A stretch of DNA of 64,000 nucleotides from an uncultured Clostridia bacterium (lineage in GTDB: Bacteria > Bacillota > Clostridia > Lachnospirales > Anaerotignaceae): positions 1-64,000 of the forward strand of contig CALCGT010000016.1 of the NCBI GenBank assembly GCA_937901125.1. The letters run 5' to 3'. Shown here piece after piece: positions 35,701 to 42,480 of the stretch. Within the stretch, counting starts at the first letter, position 1, and each line of letters starts with the position of its first letter. A program made the position numbers and the translations under genes. The notes beneath the pieces are model-generated. The model was not told where the DNA came from and made no database searches. It saw only the letters and a list, made by a program, of their open reading frames with translations.

Positions 35701-36436
35701 AGTGGAACGTGCTGGTGCAAAGGCTGAAATCTTTGTAATCAACAACCTTTCTGCGGCAGGCATCGCAGACTCCATCGAACGCTTCGCAAAAGAAGTGAAA
35801 CAGTCTCAGACTATCTTCATCCCTGGTGGTTTTTCCGGCGGTGACGAACCCGATGGTTCTGGTAAATTCATCACAGCATTCTTCCGCAATCCTGAGATCA
35901 AGGAAGCGGTAACGGCGCACCTCAAAGAAAGAGACGGTCTGATCTGCGGTATCTGTAATGGTTTCCAGGCATTGATCAAGCTGGGACTGGTGCCTTACGG
36001 TGAAATCATCGATACAGATGAAACTTGTCCTACACTGTCCTACAATACTATTAGCAGACACCAGTCCAAGATCGTTCGTGTAAGACTGGCAACAGAAAAA
36101 TCTCCTTGGCTGACAAATGTGAAAGCTGGCGATATCTTCAGCGTGCCTATTTCCCATGGTGAAGGCCGCATCCTGATGGAAGATAAACTGGTACAGGAAC
36201 TGGCAGAAAAAGGTCAGATCCTGACACAGTATGTAGACGAAAAAGGTTTGCCTACCAACGACATCCAGTTCAACCCCAACGGCTCTACTTACGCTATCGA
36301 AGGACTGATCTCTCCCGATGGTCGTGTTATCGGTAAGATGGGTCATGCAGAACGTATTGGCGATGGTCTGTATCAGAACGTAGAAGGTAACTATGATATG
36401 AAGCTTTTCAAATCTATGGTAGAATACTTCAAATAA
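32744..36436 (+). CDS. purL: Phosphoribosylformylglycinamidine synthase, single-chain
   Basis: 1230 aa, the large fused type: N-terminal PurS-like segment, two PurM-like halves (SDHCRHTTF, LFKNETHNHPTEIEPFGGAA; GGKDSMSG) and a C-terminal class-I glutaminase (about residues 965-1230; PGTNCEFDSA, nucleophile Cys in CGICNGFQALI, PISHGEGR). Converts FGAR to FGAM with glutamine. Bacillus uses separate PurS, PurQ and PurL instead. Last gene of the operon, closed by the terminator at 36448-36473. Confidence 0.97.
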   Translation: MVYRIYVEKKQGLAAEAASLKGDIVNLLGIKGLTDLRLLNRYDVEHIDKELFDYCKQTVFSEPQLDDLKEEIPADGAVVFAVEYLPGQFDQRANSAAECIQIISKQERPLVKTAKVYVLYGTLTEDDVDAIKKYLINPVESREATLDAFDTLDVKYEIPTEVATVEGFCGLDETALMAFIKENGLAMDLDDIKVCQNYFLSEQRDPTITEIKMIDTYWSDHCRHTTFLTTIDSIKFEDEVLQAAYNEYLATRAAIGRTKPINLMDMGTIVAKFLKKEGRLDKLDESEEINACTVKIDVDVEGETQKWLLLFKNETHNHPTEIEPFGGAATCVGGAIRDPLSGRSYVYAAMRVTGAGNPLTPVSETMRGKLPQRKIVTTAAAGYSSYGNQIGLATGQVDELYHDGYVAKRMEIGAVIAAAPAENVRRERPVDSDIVILLGGKTGRDGCGGATGSSKSHTLESLESCGAEVQKGNAPEERKLQRLFRNPEASKLIKRCNDFGAGGVSVAIGELADGLEIDLNAVPKKYDGLDGTELAISESQERMAVVVAAADVERFKELAYAENLEATVVARVTEKPYLVMNWNGKNIVNISREFLDSNGAEKHIDIAPAAPQPFAKEIPADFKKGYMELAQDLNVCSKRGLSERFDSTIGAGTVLMPFGGKNQKTPIQAMVNKVSVEKQDTTTCSLMAWGYNPFIAEKSPYHSAYLAVVESVAKLVATGAKFEDVYLSFQEYFEKPMKDGKRWGKPLAALLGAFMAQKGLEIAAIGGKDSMSGTFEHIDVPPTLVSFAVTTDNINNIVSPEFKGEGHKVVLVKPEYDKDGLPTTDSLKKVFDVVTGLMRGGKVVAVYTPTYGGVAEAILKMTMGNDIGFTYADGVSKEDIFGYNYGAFILELTADAEAGILLGTTGGSAIVCGSESIALEEIFAVYENKLEEIYPMHAAAAEKAEIPAFTIKAEGITYKAATSVAKPRVLIPVFPGTNCEFDSAKAVERAGAKAEIFVINNLSAAGIADSIERFAKEVKQSQTIFIPGGFSGGDEPDGSGKFITAFFRNPEIKEAVTAHLKERDGLICGICNGFQALIKLGLVPYGEIIDTDETCPTLSYNTISRHQSKIVRVRLATEKSPWLTNVKAGDIFSVPISHGEGRILMEDKLVQELAEKGQILTQYVDEKGLPTNDIQFNPNGSTYAIEGLISPDGRVIGKMGHAERIGDGLYQNVEGNYDMKLFKSMVEYFK

Positions 36437-36447
36437 AAAACATTAAG

Positions 36448-36473
36448 AGAGGTGGCTTAGCCGCCTCTTTTTT
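36448..36473 (+). terminator. Terminator of the pur operon
   Basis: AGAGGTGGC / GCCGCCTCT (one G-T) with a TTA loop and six T. Confidence 0.9.
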
Positions 36474-36475
36474 CG

Positions 36476-36504
36476 TTGCACCTAAGACCAAAGACTGGTA
36501 GTAT
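36476..36504 (+). promoter_or_regulatory. Probable promoter of the threonine aldolase gene
   Basis: TTGCAC (36476-36481), 17 bases, TAGTAT (36499-36504), directly behind the pur terminator. Confidence 0.5.
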
Positions 36505-36553
36505 ATAAAATAGCTTATAATGCGATTTTTGCTGAAATATAGGAGGAAGAAAA

Positions 36554-37591
36554 ATGATTCGTTTTGAATGTGACTATGCAGAAGGTATGCACCAGAGAAT
36601 TTTGGACAGACTGATGGAAACAAATATGGAACAGACAGCGGGCTATGGCGTCGATCCTCATTGTGACCACGCGAGAGAGCTGATCAAGCAGGCATGCGGT
36701 AGGGAAGATGTGGATGTGCATTTTCTGGTGGGCGGCACTCAGACAAATCTGACGGTCATCGCAGCAACCCTGCGTCCCTATCAGGGTGTTTTCTGTGCCG
36801 ATACAGGCCACCTGAACGTCCACGAAACAGGTGCTATCGAAGCAACTGGTCATAAGGTCATTGTTCTGCCCACAACAGAAGATGGCAAGCTGACAGCAGA
36901 AGCCATTCAGGAAGGTTATGATGCTCATTGGGGCGATGAAACCCATGAACATATCGTACAGCCAGGTATGGTATATATCTCTCAGTCCACAGAGGATGGT
37001 ACCACATATACAAAGGCAGAACTGGAAGCCATCAGTGAAACCTGCCGCGAATGCGGTCTGCCCTTGTTCATTGACGGGGCAAGATTGGGCTATGCGCTGG
37101 CGGCCGAGGGATGCGATTATACATTGAACGATATTGCAAATCTGGCGGATGTATTCTATATTGGCGGCACAAAGGTCGGTGCTATGATGGGGGAAGCCCT
37201 TATCATTGTAAATCCTGCCTTAAAAAAAGACTTCCGCTATATGATCAAACAGAGAGGTGGTATGCTGGCAAAGGGCAGATTGCTGGGTATCCAGTTTGAA
37301 ACACTGTTCGAAGATGGTCTGTATTTTGAAGTGGCAAAGCATGCTGTTGACCTGGCAATACAGATCCGCAGAGCCTTTGAAGCAAAGGGCATCAAAATGC
37401 TGTTTGATTCAAAGACAAATCAGCAGTTTCCCATCCTGCCCAATGATGTGATGGAAAAGCTGGCAGAAAAATATGCATTCTCTTTTTGGACAAAAGTTGG
37501 GGACGACCATACAGCCGTGCGCTTCTGCACAAGCTGGGCAACAAAAGAAGAAAATGTGGCTGAACTTCTGAAAGATATTGAAATGATGTGA
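36554..37591 (+). CDS. Low-specificity L-threonine aldolase (PLP)
   Basis: PLP fold-type I enzyme splitting threonine or allo-threonine to glycine and acetaldehyde. 345 aa. Marks: ECDYAEGMHQRILDRL, GGTQTNLTVIAA, DTGHLNVHETGA, Asp in LFIDGARLGYAL and the PLP lysine in YIGGTKVGAMMGEA. AGGAGG precedes the start. Followed after five bases by an SdpI-like gene. Confidence 0.9.
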   Translation: MIRFECDYAEGMHQRILDRLMETNMEQTAGYGVDPHCDHARELIKQACGREDVDVHFLVGGTQTNLTVIAATLRPYQGVFCADTGHLNVHETGAIEATGHKVIVLPTTEDGKLTAEAIQEGYDAHWGDETHEHIVQPGMVYISQSTEDGTTYTKAELEAISETCRECGLPLFIDGARLGYALAAEGCDYTLNDIANLADVFYIGGTKVGAMMGEALIIVNPALKKDFRYMIKQRGGMLAKGRLLGIQFETLFEDGLYFEVAKHAVDLAIQIRRAFEAKGIKMLFDSKTNQQFPILPNDVMEKLAEKYAFSFWTKVGDDHTAVRFCTSWATKEENVAELLKDIEMM

Positions 37592-37596
37592 TGTAG

Positions 37597-37980
37597 ATGA
37601 ATGGATTTTGGGTTTTTATGGTAGCGATGGTGTTGCTTTTGCCATTGTTTATGATGCTCTTTGGGTATCTTTTATATTATAAAACACCGAAAACAATGAA
37701 TGGAGTCTACGGCTATCGAACAAAAATGTCTCGTAAAAATCAACAGACATGGGAGTTTGCTCATAAGTATTGTGGAAGGATTTGGATGTTGATAGGGACT
37801 GCTATGCTGCCGCTTTCCGTAGGCTGCATGAAAATGGTGATGAATGCAGATGTGGATGAAATTGGCAGTTGGAGCGGTGCCTTTGTTTCGGTTCAATGTG
37901 TGCTGATGATTCTGACTATCCCTCTGACAGAACGAGCACTCTGCAAGAATTTTAGGAATAACGGAATAAGAAAAGAATAA
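37597..37980 (+). CDS. SdpI/YhfL-family small membrane protein
   Basis: 127 aa with three hydrophobic segments (about 4-25, 60-80, 92-112) and the SdpI-type block GVYGYRTKMSRKNQQTWEFA followed by HKYCGR. In Bacillus SdpI gives immunity to a killing factor; most family members have no tested role. Cotranscribed with the aldolase; no functional link is evident. Confidence 0.8.
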   Translation: MNGFWVFMVAMVLLLPLFMMLFGYLLYYKTPKTMNGVYGYRTKMSRKNQQTWEFAHKYCGRIWMLIGTAMLPLSVGCMKMVMNADVDEIGSWSGAFVSVQCVLMILTIPLTERALCKNFRNNGIRKE

Positions 37981-37988
37981 TAAAAATG

Positions 37989-38014
37989 ACCCCGAATCAA
38001 AAAAGAATCGGGGT
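37989..38014. terminator. Bidirectional terminator between SdpI-like gene and prfC
   Basis: ACCCCGAATC / GAATCGGGGT (one mismatch) with A upstream and T downstream; it can end both convergent transcripts. A perfect palindrome CAAGGGCATGATGCCCTTG follows at 38073-38091. Confidence 0.8.
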
Positions 38015-38117
38015 TGTTGTTTGATTGGGATTATATTTCCTTTGCAAAAGAGAATGCTTTTGCGTATCAGGTCAAGGGCATGATGCCCTTGCAGGGGGGG
38101 ACAGTATCCCCAAGGTC

Positions 38118-39710
38118 TTATGCTTCTAAATGCTCTGTATCATCCACATCCAACGCTTCTACCAGCTTCACTTCGGGGTTCTTCTGCATGAAGTTGTTCA
38201 GAGTATACTGGTTTGCAAACAGCAGGATCGGGCGTTCAAAGTGGTCATATACAAGTGTGCTTCTTGCCACAACGTAATCTTTTACGTCCTTGGGAGAACC
38301 GAACGCAACCCATCTTGCTACCTGATATTCCAAAGGCTCCATACGAATTTCGGAATTGTATTCATTCAGCAGTCTGTACTGGAATACTTCAAACTGCAGT
38401 TGACCAACGGCACCAAGAATAATGTCGTTGAATTCATTGTGGTAGACTTGGATAGCACCTTCCTGTGCCAGCTGCTGTACGCCTTTCTGGAACTGCTTTG
38501 CCTTCAGGGAATTGACAGGACGCACACGGCAGAATAATTCAGGAGGGAAAGTAGGCAGAGGCTCGAAGAAGAGCTTTTCCTTACGGTCTGTCAGGGTATC
38601 CCCAATCTGGAAGTTGCCGCTGTCGTAGATACCGATGATATCGCCGGCAATGGCTGTTTCTACGGTTTCTCGGTCGTTTGCCATCAGGTGTGTGGATTGG
38701 CTCAGTTTCATTTGCTTGCCTGTTCTGGAGAGGGTCACGTTCATACCTCTGTTGAAAGTGCCGGAGCAGATACGGAGGAATGCCAGTCTGTCTCGATGAG
38801 CAGGGTTCATATTTGCCTGGATCTTGAAAATGAAACCGCTGAAGAAATCATCATTGGGATTTACTTCGCCGGTGGTTGTCTTTCTGACACCGGGAGCAGG
38901 GGACCATTCCAGGAAATGATGCAGGAAGGGAGTGATGCCGAAGTCTGCCAGAGCGGAACCAAAGAATACGGGAGACAGCTTACCATCTTTGATTGCCTGC
39001 AGATCGAAGGGGTTGCCTGCGCCGTCCAACAGTTCCATTTCACTGCGTAGAATGTCCAGGTTTGCGTCGGAGATGACACCTTCCAGTGTATCACCGAATA
39101 CACCGTTGGCACCCAGTTCCACTACGCCGTTTTTTTGTTTATACAGGTAAACTTTATTTTCCAGTCTGTCGTAGATGCCTTCGAAAGTCAGACCATTGCC
39201 GATGGGCCATGTCACTGCTGTGGAGGGCAGACCCAATGCATCTTCCAAGTCAGCCATACAATCCAGAGGATCTTTGGATTGACGGTCCAGTTTGTTGATG
39301 AAGGTGAAAATGGGAATCTCACGCATACTGCAGACTTTAAACAGCTTTACTGTCTGCGCTTCCACACCCTTTGCCGCGTCGATGACCATTACAGCACTGT
39401 CTACGGAAGTCAGGATACGGTAAGTATCTTCACCGAAGTCGTTATGACCGGGGGTATCCATGATGGAAACCACTTTCCCATCATATTCGAACTGCATAAC
39501 GGAGGAAGTAACGGAGATACCTCTCTGTTTTTCAATTTCCATCCAGTCACTTTTTGCAAATTTGTTTTTGCCTCTTGCTTTTACCGTACCTGCTTCACGG
39601 ATCGCGCCACCGTGCAACAGCAGTTTTTCTGTCAGTGTTGTTTTACCTGCGTCGGGGTGGGAGATGATCCCGAAAATACGACGCTTCTGAATCGCTTCTG
39701 TGTTGCTCAT
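38118..39710 (-). CDS. prfC: Peptide chain release factor 3
   Basis: GTPase that recycles RF1/RF2 from the ribosome after termination. 530 aa, EF-G-like: G1 SHPDAGKTTLTEK, G2/G3 region KQRGISVTSSVMQF and DTPGHNDFGEDTYR, G4 INKLDR. RF3-specific pieces include KLLLHGGAIREAGTVKARG and RPVNSLKAKQFQKGVQQL. AAGGAAG precedes ATG 39710. Monocistronic. Confidence 0.97.
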   Translation of the reverse strand: MSNTEAIQKRRIFGIISHPDAGKTTLTEKLLLHGGAIREAGTVKARGKNKFAKSDWMEIEKQRGISVTSSVMQFEYDGKVVSIMDTPGHNDFGEDTYRILTSVDSAVMVIDAAKGVEAQTVKLFKVCSMREIPIFTFINKLDRQSKDPLDCMADLEDALGLPSTAVTWPIGNGLTFEGIYDRLENKVYLYKQKNGVVELGANGVFGDTLEGVISDANLDILRSEMELLDGAGNPFDLQAIKDGKLSPVFFGSALADFGITPFLHHFLEWSPAPGVRKTTTGEVNPNDDFFSGFIFKIQANMNPAHRDRLAFLRICSGTFNRGMNVTLSRTGKQMKLSQSTHLMANDRETVETAIAGDIIGIYDSGNFQIGDTLTDRKEKLFFEPLPTFPPELFCRVRPVNSLKAKQFQKGVQQLAQEGAIQVYHNEFNDIILGAVGQLQFEVFQYRLLNEYNSEIRMEPLEYQVARWVAFGSPKDVKDYVVARSTLVYDHFERPILLFANQYTLNNFMQKNPEVKLVEALDVDDTEHLEA

Positions 39711-39863
39711 ATATTTCTTCCTTTCTTTTTGGAATTATTTCACAATATTTCTGTAAAAAGACAATACTTCATATTATTTTACCTGAATTTCAACAAAAAT
39801 GGAATATAAAGATGTGAAAAAAGTGAAAAGAACAGAAATTTTTATGTTTCCGGAGAAAATACA

Positions 39864-39892
39864 TTGACTGAATAATGTCTTTGGATTAAAAT
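39864..39892 (+). promoter_or_regulatory. Sigma-A promoter of the ridA gene
   Basis: TTGACT (39864-39869), 17 bases, TAAAAT (39887-39892). Confidence 0.7.
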
Positions 39893-39941
39893 AGATGCGG
39901 TAGATAAACCAACTAAATGATTTTTTTTGGAGGTAATGAAA

Positions 39942-40316
39942 ATGAAATTTACAAGCACAGATAAAGCACCCGCAGCTCTGGGTCCCTACTCTCAGGCAGT
40001 TTCTGTAAATGGTCTGCTGTTCACATCCGGTCAGATCGCTCTGGATCCCGCAACAGGCGAAATCGTTGGCTCTGATGTTCAGGCTCAGGCTGAACAGGTT
40101 TGCAAAAACCTGGCTGCAGTTCTGGAAGCAAACGGTCTGACATTCACAGATGCTGTTAAAACAACATGCTTCTTGGCTGACATGGGCGACTTTGCTGCAT
40201 TCAATGAAGTTTACGGCAAATACTTCACAGGCAAACCCGCACGTTCCTGCGTAGCAGTAAAAACACTGCCTAAAAACGTTCTGTGCGAAGTTGAAGTAAT
40301 CGCAGAAATGAAATAA
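39942..40316 (+). CDS. ridA: RidA family enamine/imine deaminase
   Basis: 124-aa trimeric protein that hydrolyses reactive 2-aminoacrylate and related imines released by PLP enzymes. Marks: TDKAPAALGPYSQAV, LLFTSGQIALDP, ARSCVAVKTLPKNVLCEVE with the substrate-binding Arg. ATG 39942 is eight bases after GGAGG; ATG 39936 is too close. Strong promoter and terminator: single-gene unit. Confidence 0.95.
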   Translation: MKFTSTDKAPAALGPYSQAVSVNGLLFTSGQIALDPATGEIVGSDVQAQAEQVCKNLAAVLEANGLTFTDAVKTTCFLADMGDFAAFNEVYGKYFTGKPARSCVAVKTLPKNVLCEVEVIAEMK

Positions 40317-40324
40317 AAAAACCG

Positions 40325-40360
40325 AAATAAGTCTCTGTCGTTGACGGAGACTTATTTTTT
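40325..40360 (+). terminator. Terminator of ridA
   Basis: AAATAAGTCTC / GAGACTTATTT perfect 11-base stem followed by T. Confidence 0.9.
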
Positions 40361-40402
40361 CACGAAACCCTATTTGTTCTTGAAAAAACACAAAAAAGAT
40401 TG

Positions 40403-40431
40403 TTGACAGTTGGAATATACTGTGTTATCAT
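40403..40431 (+). promoter_or_regulatory. Promoter of tRNA-Pro copy 1
   Basis: TTGACA, 17 bases, TATCAT; ends about 30 bases before the tRNA. Confidence 0.85.
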
Positions 40432-40463
40432 AAACAAGTCGCTGAACGAAAGTGAAAAAATAT

Positions 40464-40537
40464 CGAGGCGTGGCTCAGCTTGGTAGAGCGCTACATTAGG
40501 GATGTAGAGGTCGCAAGTTCAAATCTTGTCGCCTCGA
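40464..40537 (+). tRNA. tRNA-Pro(AGG), copy 1
   Basis: 74 bases. Acceptor CGAGGCG/CGCCTCG, D stem GCTC/GAGC, anticodon stem CTACA/TGTAG with loop TTAGGGA, T arm CAAGT-TCAAATC-TTG. Bases 34-36 are AGG, with G37 as in proline tRNAs. CCA is not encoded. An A at position 34 implies conversion to inosine. Identical in sequence to the copy at 41674. Confidence 0.93.
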
Positions 40538-40551
40538 TTGGAATTTAGGAG

Positions 40552-40590
40552 TCCGAAAACGTTGAAAAATCAAGGTTTTCGGATTTTTTT
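40552..40590 (+). terminator. Terminator of tRNA-Pro copy 1
   Basis: TCCGAAAACGTTG / CAAGGTTTTCGGA (one mismatch) followed by seven T. Confidence 0.9.
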
Positions 40591-40621
40591 ATTGCTGGGA
40601 AAGTGCGATTTTAGTCAAAAT

Positions 40622-40665
40622 AAAATCCCTGCAGCCATTGATTTCACTGGCGTTGCGGGGATTTT
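40622..40665 (-). terminator. Terminator of the YHYH gene
   Basis: AAAATCCCTGCA pairs with TGCGGGGATTTT (one G-T) and the minus strand continues TTTTGAC. Confidence 0.65.
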
Positions 40666-40700
40666 GACTAGTCAAATAGTAGTCAGAACTTCATATTGTT

Positions 40701-41345
40701 TTACTGTATGCAATAAGGGCAAGGAGAAACAGAATCAATTGCTCCAAGTTCTGCAAAACCAATATCAATTGATAGATATTTGTAAAGACCATTTTGCTGT
40801 AGAACAGGACAATCAAACTTATGATAATATGGATCATCTTCCATTGATATGAAGACTACAAATTCATCCATATACCAACTTTTTGCGTCATATGTCATTG
40901 TGTAAGTTTTTGTAGAAACATCCTCTTTCATTGTAGCAGATAGGCTGTTTGCAATTTGATAAAGAGGAACATATATATTATTATTGTAAGACAGGAATGG
41001 ACCTGCCAAAGATGTACCATTCACGAAAACCTTTGATGTATAGTCCATCGTAGGGGGGACATATACAGGTGCACTTTGCGTAGCAGGTTTTATTGTAGAT
41101 GAAGTAGTAGTTGTTGTTGGTTTGGTAACAGTTGTTGTTTTCTTTTGGCTATATGGGCAAACGCCACCCGGATGCAGATGAGCGGAATATCCATGGTGAT
41201 AATGATAGGAACCCAATCCACTGACATTTTTATAGTCATGGTGACCACCATAGGCATCGGTACGTCCGGAATGAGCAAAAGCCACCGAAGAAAAAGCAAA
41301 GACAAAAGAACAGAAGATAGCTAAAAACCTTTTTTTGCTTTTCAT
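40701..41345 (-). CDS. Secreted YHYH-domain protein
   Basis: 214 aa. Signal peptide residues 1-23 (MKSKKRFLAIFC, then VFAFSSVAFA). The YHYH block DAYGGHHDYKNVSGLGSYHY plus HHGYSAHLHPGGVCPYS follows, with seven His and a Cys. Then a Thr-rich linker (TTTVTKPTTTTTSST), a stalk-like domain (KVFVNGTSLAGPFLSYNNNI) and a C-terminal YHKFDC...CPYC motif. Probably binds metal outside the cell; function unknown. ATG 41345 is preceded by GAGGG. It lies between two tRNA-Pro genes beside a tRNA remnant, hinting at insertion. Confidence 0.85.
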   Translation of the reverse strand: MKSKKRFLAIFCSFVFAFSSVAFAHSGRTDAYGGHHDYKNVSGLGSYHYHHGYSAHLHPGGVCPYSQKKTTTVTKPTTTTTSSTIKPATQSAPVYVPPTMDYTSKVFVNGTSLAGPFLSYNNNIYVPLYQIANSLSATMKEDVSTKTYTMTYDAKSWYMDEFVVFISMEDDPYYHKFDCPVLQQNGLYKYLSIDIGFAELGAIDSVSPCPYCIQ

Positions 41346-41524
41346 AAAAATCCCTCTTTTCAAGATATCGTTTGTTGCTGATAGTTCTCTACATATAACA
41401 TCATAACATGTGAAGATATACATTTCATATTGTGAAAAAACGACAAATTTTTTAGGGATAGTTTGTGAAAGGTGTTACCGACCAAAACAAAGTGTTTATC
41501 CATTGGTTTCAGTATCATCAATAA

Positions 41525-41569
41525 ACATTAGGAATGTAGAGGTCGTAAATTCAAATCTTGTCGCCTCGA
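41525..41569 (+). repeat. 3' fragment of tRNA-Pro (att-like remnant)
   Basis: 45 bases match the 3' part of the tRNA-Pro genes (from the anticodon stem to the discriminator base) with three mismatches. The 5' half is absent, so it is not a functional tRNA. Position and extent resemble the duplicated 3' tRNA end left by integrative elements. Confidence 0.85.
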
Positions 41570-41612
41570 TTTTTTTTGAAAAATTTTTTGCAAAAAGTTA
41601 GAAGAAAAATGA

Positions 41613-41641
41613 TTGACAGGAATCCAATCTTGTGTTAATAT
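41613..41641 (+). promoter_or_regulatory. Promoter of tRNA-Pro copy 2
   Basis: TTGACA, 17 bases, TAATAT. The flanks resemble those of copy 1 (GATTG before, TTGTGTTA within), so the whole unit was duplicated. Confidence 0.85.
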
Positions 41642-41673
41642 AAATAAGCCGCTGGATGAGCGGCAAAAAATGT

Positions 41674-41747
41674 CGAGGCGTGGCTCAGCTTGGTAGAGCG
41701 CTACATTAGGGATGTAGAGGTCGCAAGTTCAAATCTTGTCGCCTCGA
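41674..41747 (+). tRNA. tRNA-Pro(AGG), copy 2
   Basis: Same 74-base sequence and cloverleaf as the tRNA at 40464, anticodon AGG. Own promoter and own terminator (41758-41790). Confidence 0.93.
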
Positions 41748-41757
41748 TTGGAAAGAA

Positions 41758-41790
41758 AAAGCGTTGAACTTGATTCAACGCTTTTTTTCA
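41758..41790 (+). terminator. Terminator of tRNA-Pro copy 2
   Basis: AAAGCGTTGAA / TTCAACGCTTT perfect stem, 5-base loop, then T. Confidence 0.9.
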
Positions 41791-41856
41791 TATATATTGA
41801 AATTTAAGGGGAATGACTTTAACGCAATGGGCGCAGCTTACGGAGGTGAACCGTCT

Positions 41857-42480
41857 ATGACTGACCATAGAGAAAAAGAATTGATCGCAAAAGCCAAACA
41901 AGGGGATATGCAGGCTTTTGAGAAATTGATCCTGAGGCATGAAAAAATCGTCTATAATGTGGCACTGCGGATGATGAACCACAGCGAAGATGCGAAAGAT
42001 ATTTCTCAGGAGGTTTGCCTGAAAGCATATAAAAATATGAAAAACTTTGACGAACGATCTATGTTTTCCACTTGGCTTTATCGCATCACGACCAATACCT
42101 GCATCGACGAAATGCGAAAAAGAAAAGGCAAGCAGAGCTATTCTTTAGAGGAAGAATTGGAAAATGAAGAAGGCAGCATGCAGCGGCAGATTGCCGATGA
42201 AGGGGAAACGCCGGAGGAAAGCCTGCTGCGGGAAGAAAGAAAAAGCGAGCTTTTGCAGGCATTGGATACTTTGTCGAAAGAGCATAAGGCAGCAGTCATC
42301 CTGCGGGATATCCGTGGTCTGAGTTATGAAGAAGTAGCTGAAATCGTTGATTTGCCCATGGGTACGGTAAAATCTCGTATTTCAAGGGCGAGAAAACAAT
42401 TAAAAAATGAAATTTTGAAAATCAGGGAACGAAATGAAGGTAAGCCTCGTCAGAAGAAAGGAAAGGAGGGAAGACCATGA
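41857..42480 (+). CDS. ECF sigma factor (RpoE-like)
   Basis: 207 aa. Region 2 at about 15-85 (FEKLILRHEKIVYNVALRMM, DAKDISQEVCLKAYKNMKNF, TWLYRITTNTCIDEMRKRKG), an acidic linker, region 4 at about 135-190 (KEHKAAVILRDIRGLSYEEV, LPMGTVKSRISRARKQLK). Directs RNA polymerase to stress or envelope genes. ATG 41857 follows GGAGGTG; upstream ATGs overlap the tRNA terminator and lack a ribosome site. The next gene overlaps by four bases and is its anti-sigma factor. Confidence 0.93.
   Translation: MTDHREKELIAKAKQGDMQAFEKLILRHEKIVYNVALRMMNHSEDAKDISQEVCLKAYKNMKNFDERSMFSTWLYRITTNTCIDEMRKRKGKQSYSLEEELENEEGSMQRQIADEGETPEESLLREERKSELLQALDTLSKEHKAAVILRDIRGLSYEEVAEIVDLPMGTVKSRISRARKQLKNEILKIRERNEGKPRQKKGKEGRP

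Noticed and set aside
34181..36346. 721-codon minus-strand open frame opposite purL
   Set aside because: Same reasons: antisense to a strongly conserved gene, biased composition, no start signals.
41525..41569. A third tRNA-Pro gene
   Set aside because: Only the 3' part from the anticodon stem onward is there; the acceptor 5' strand and D arm are missing.
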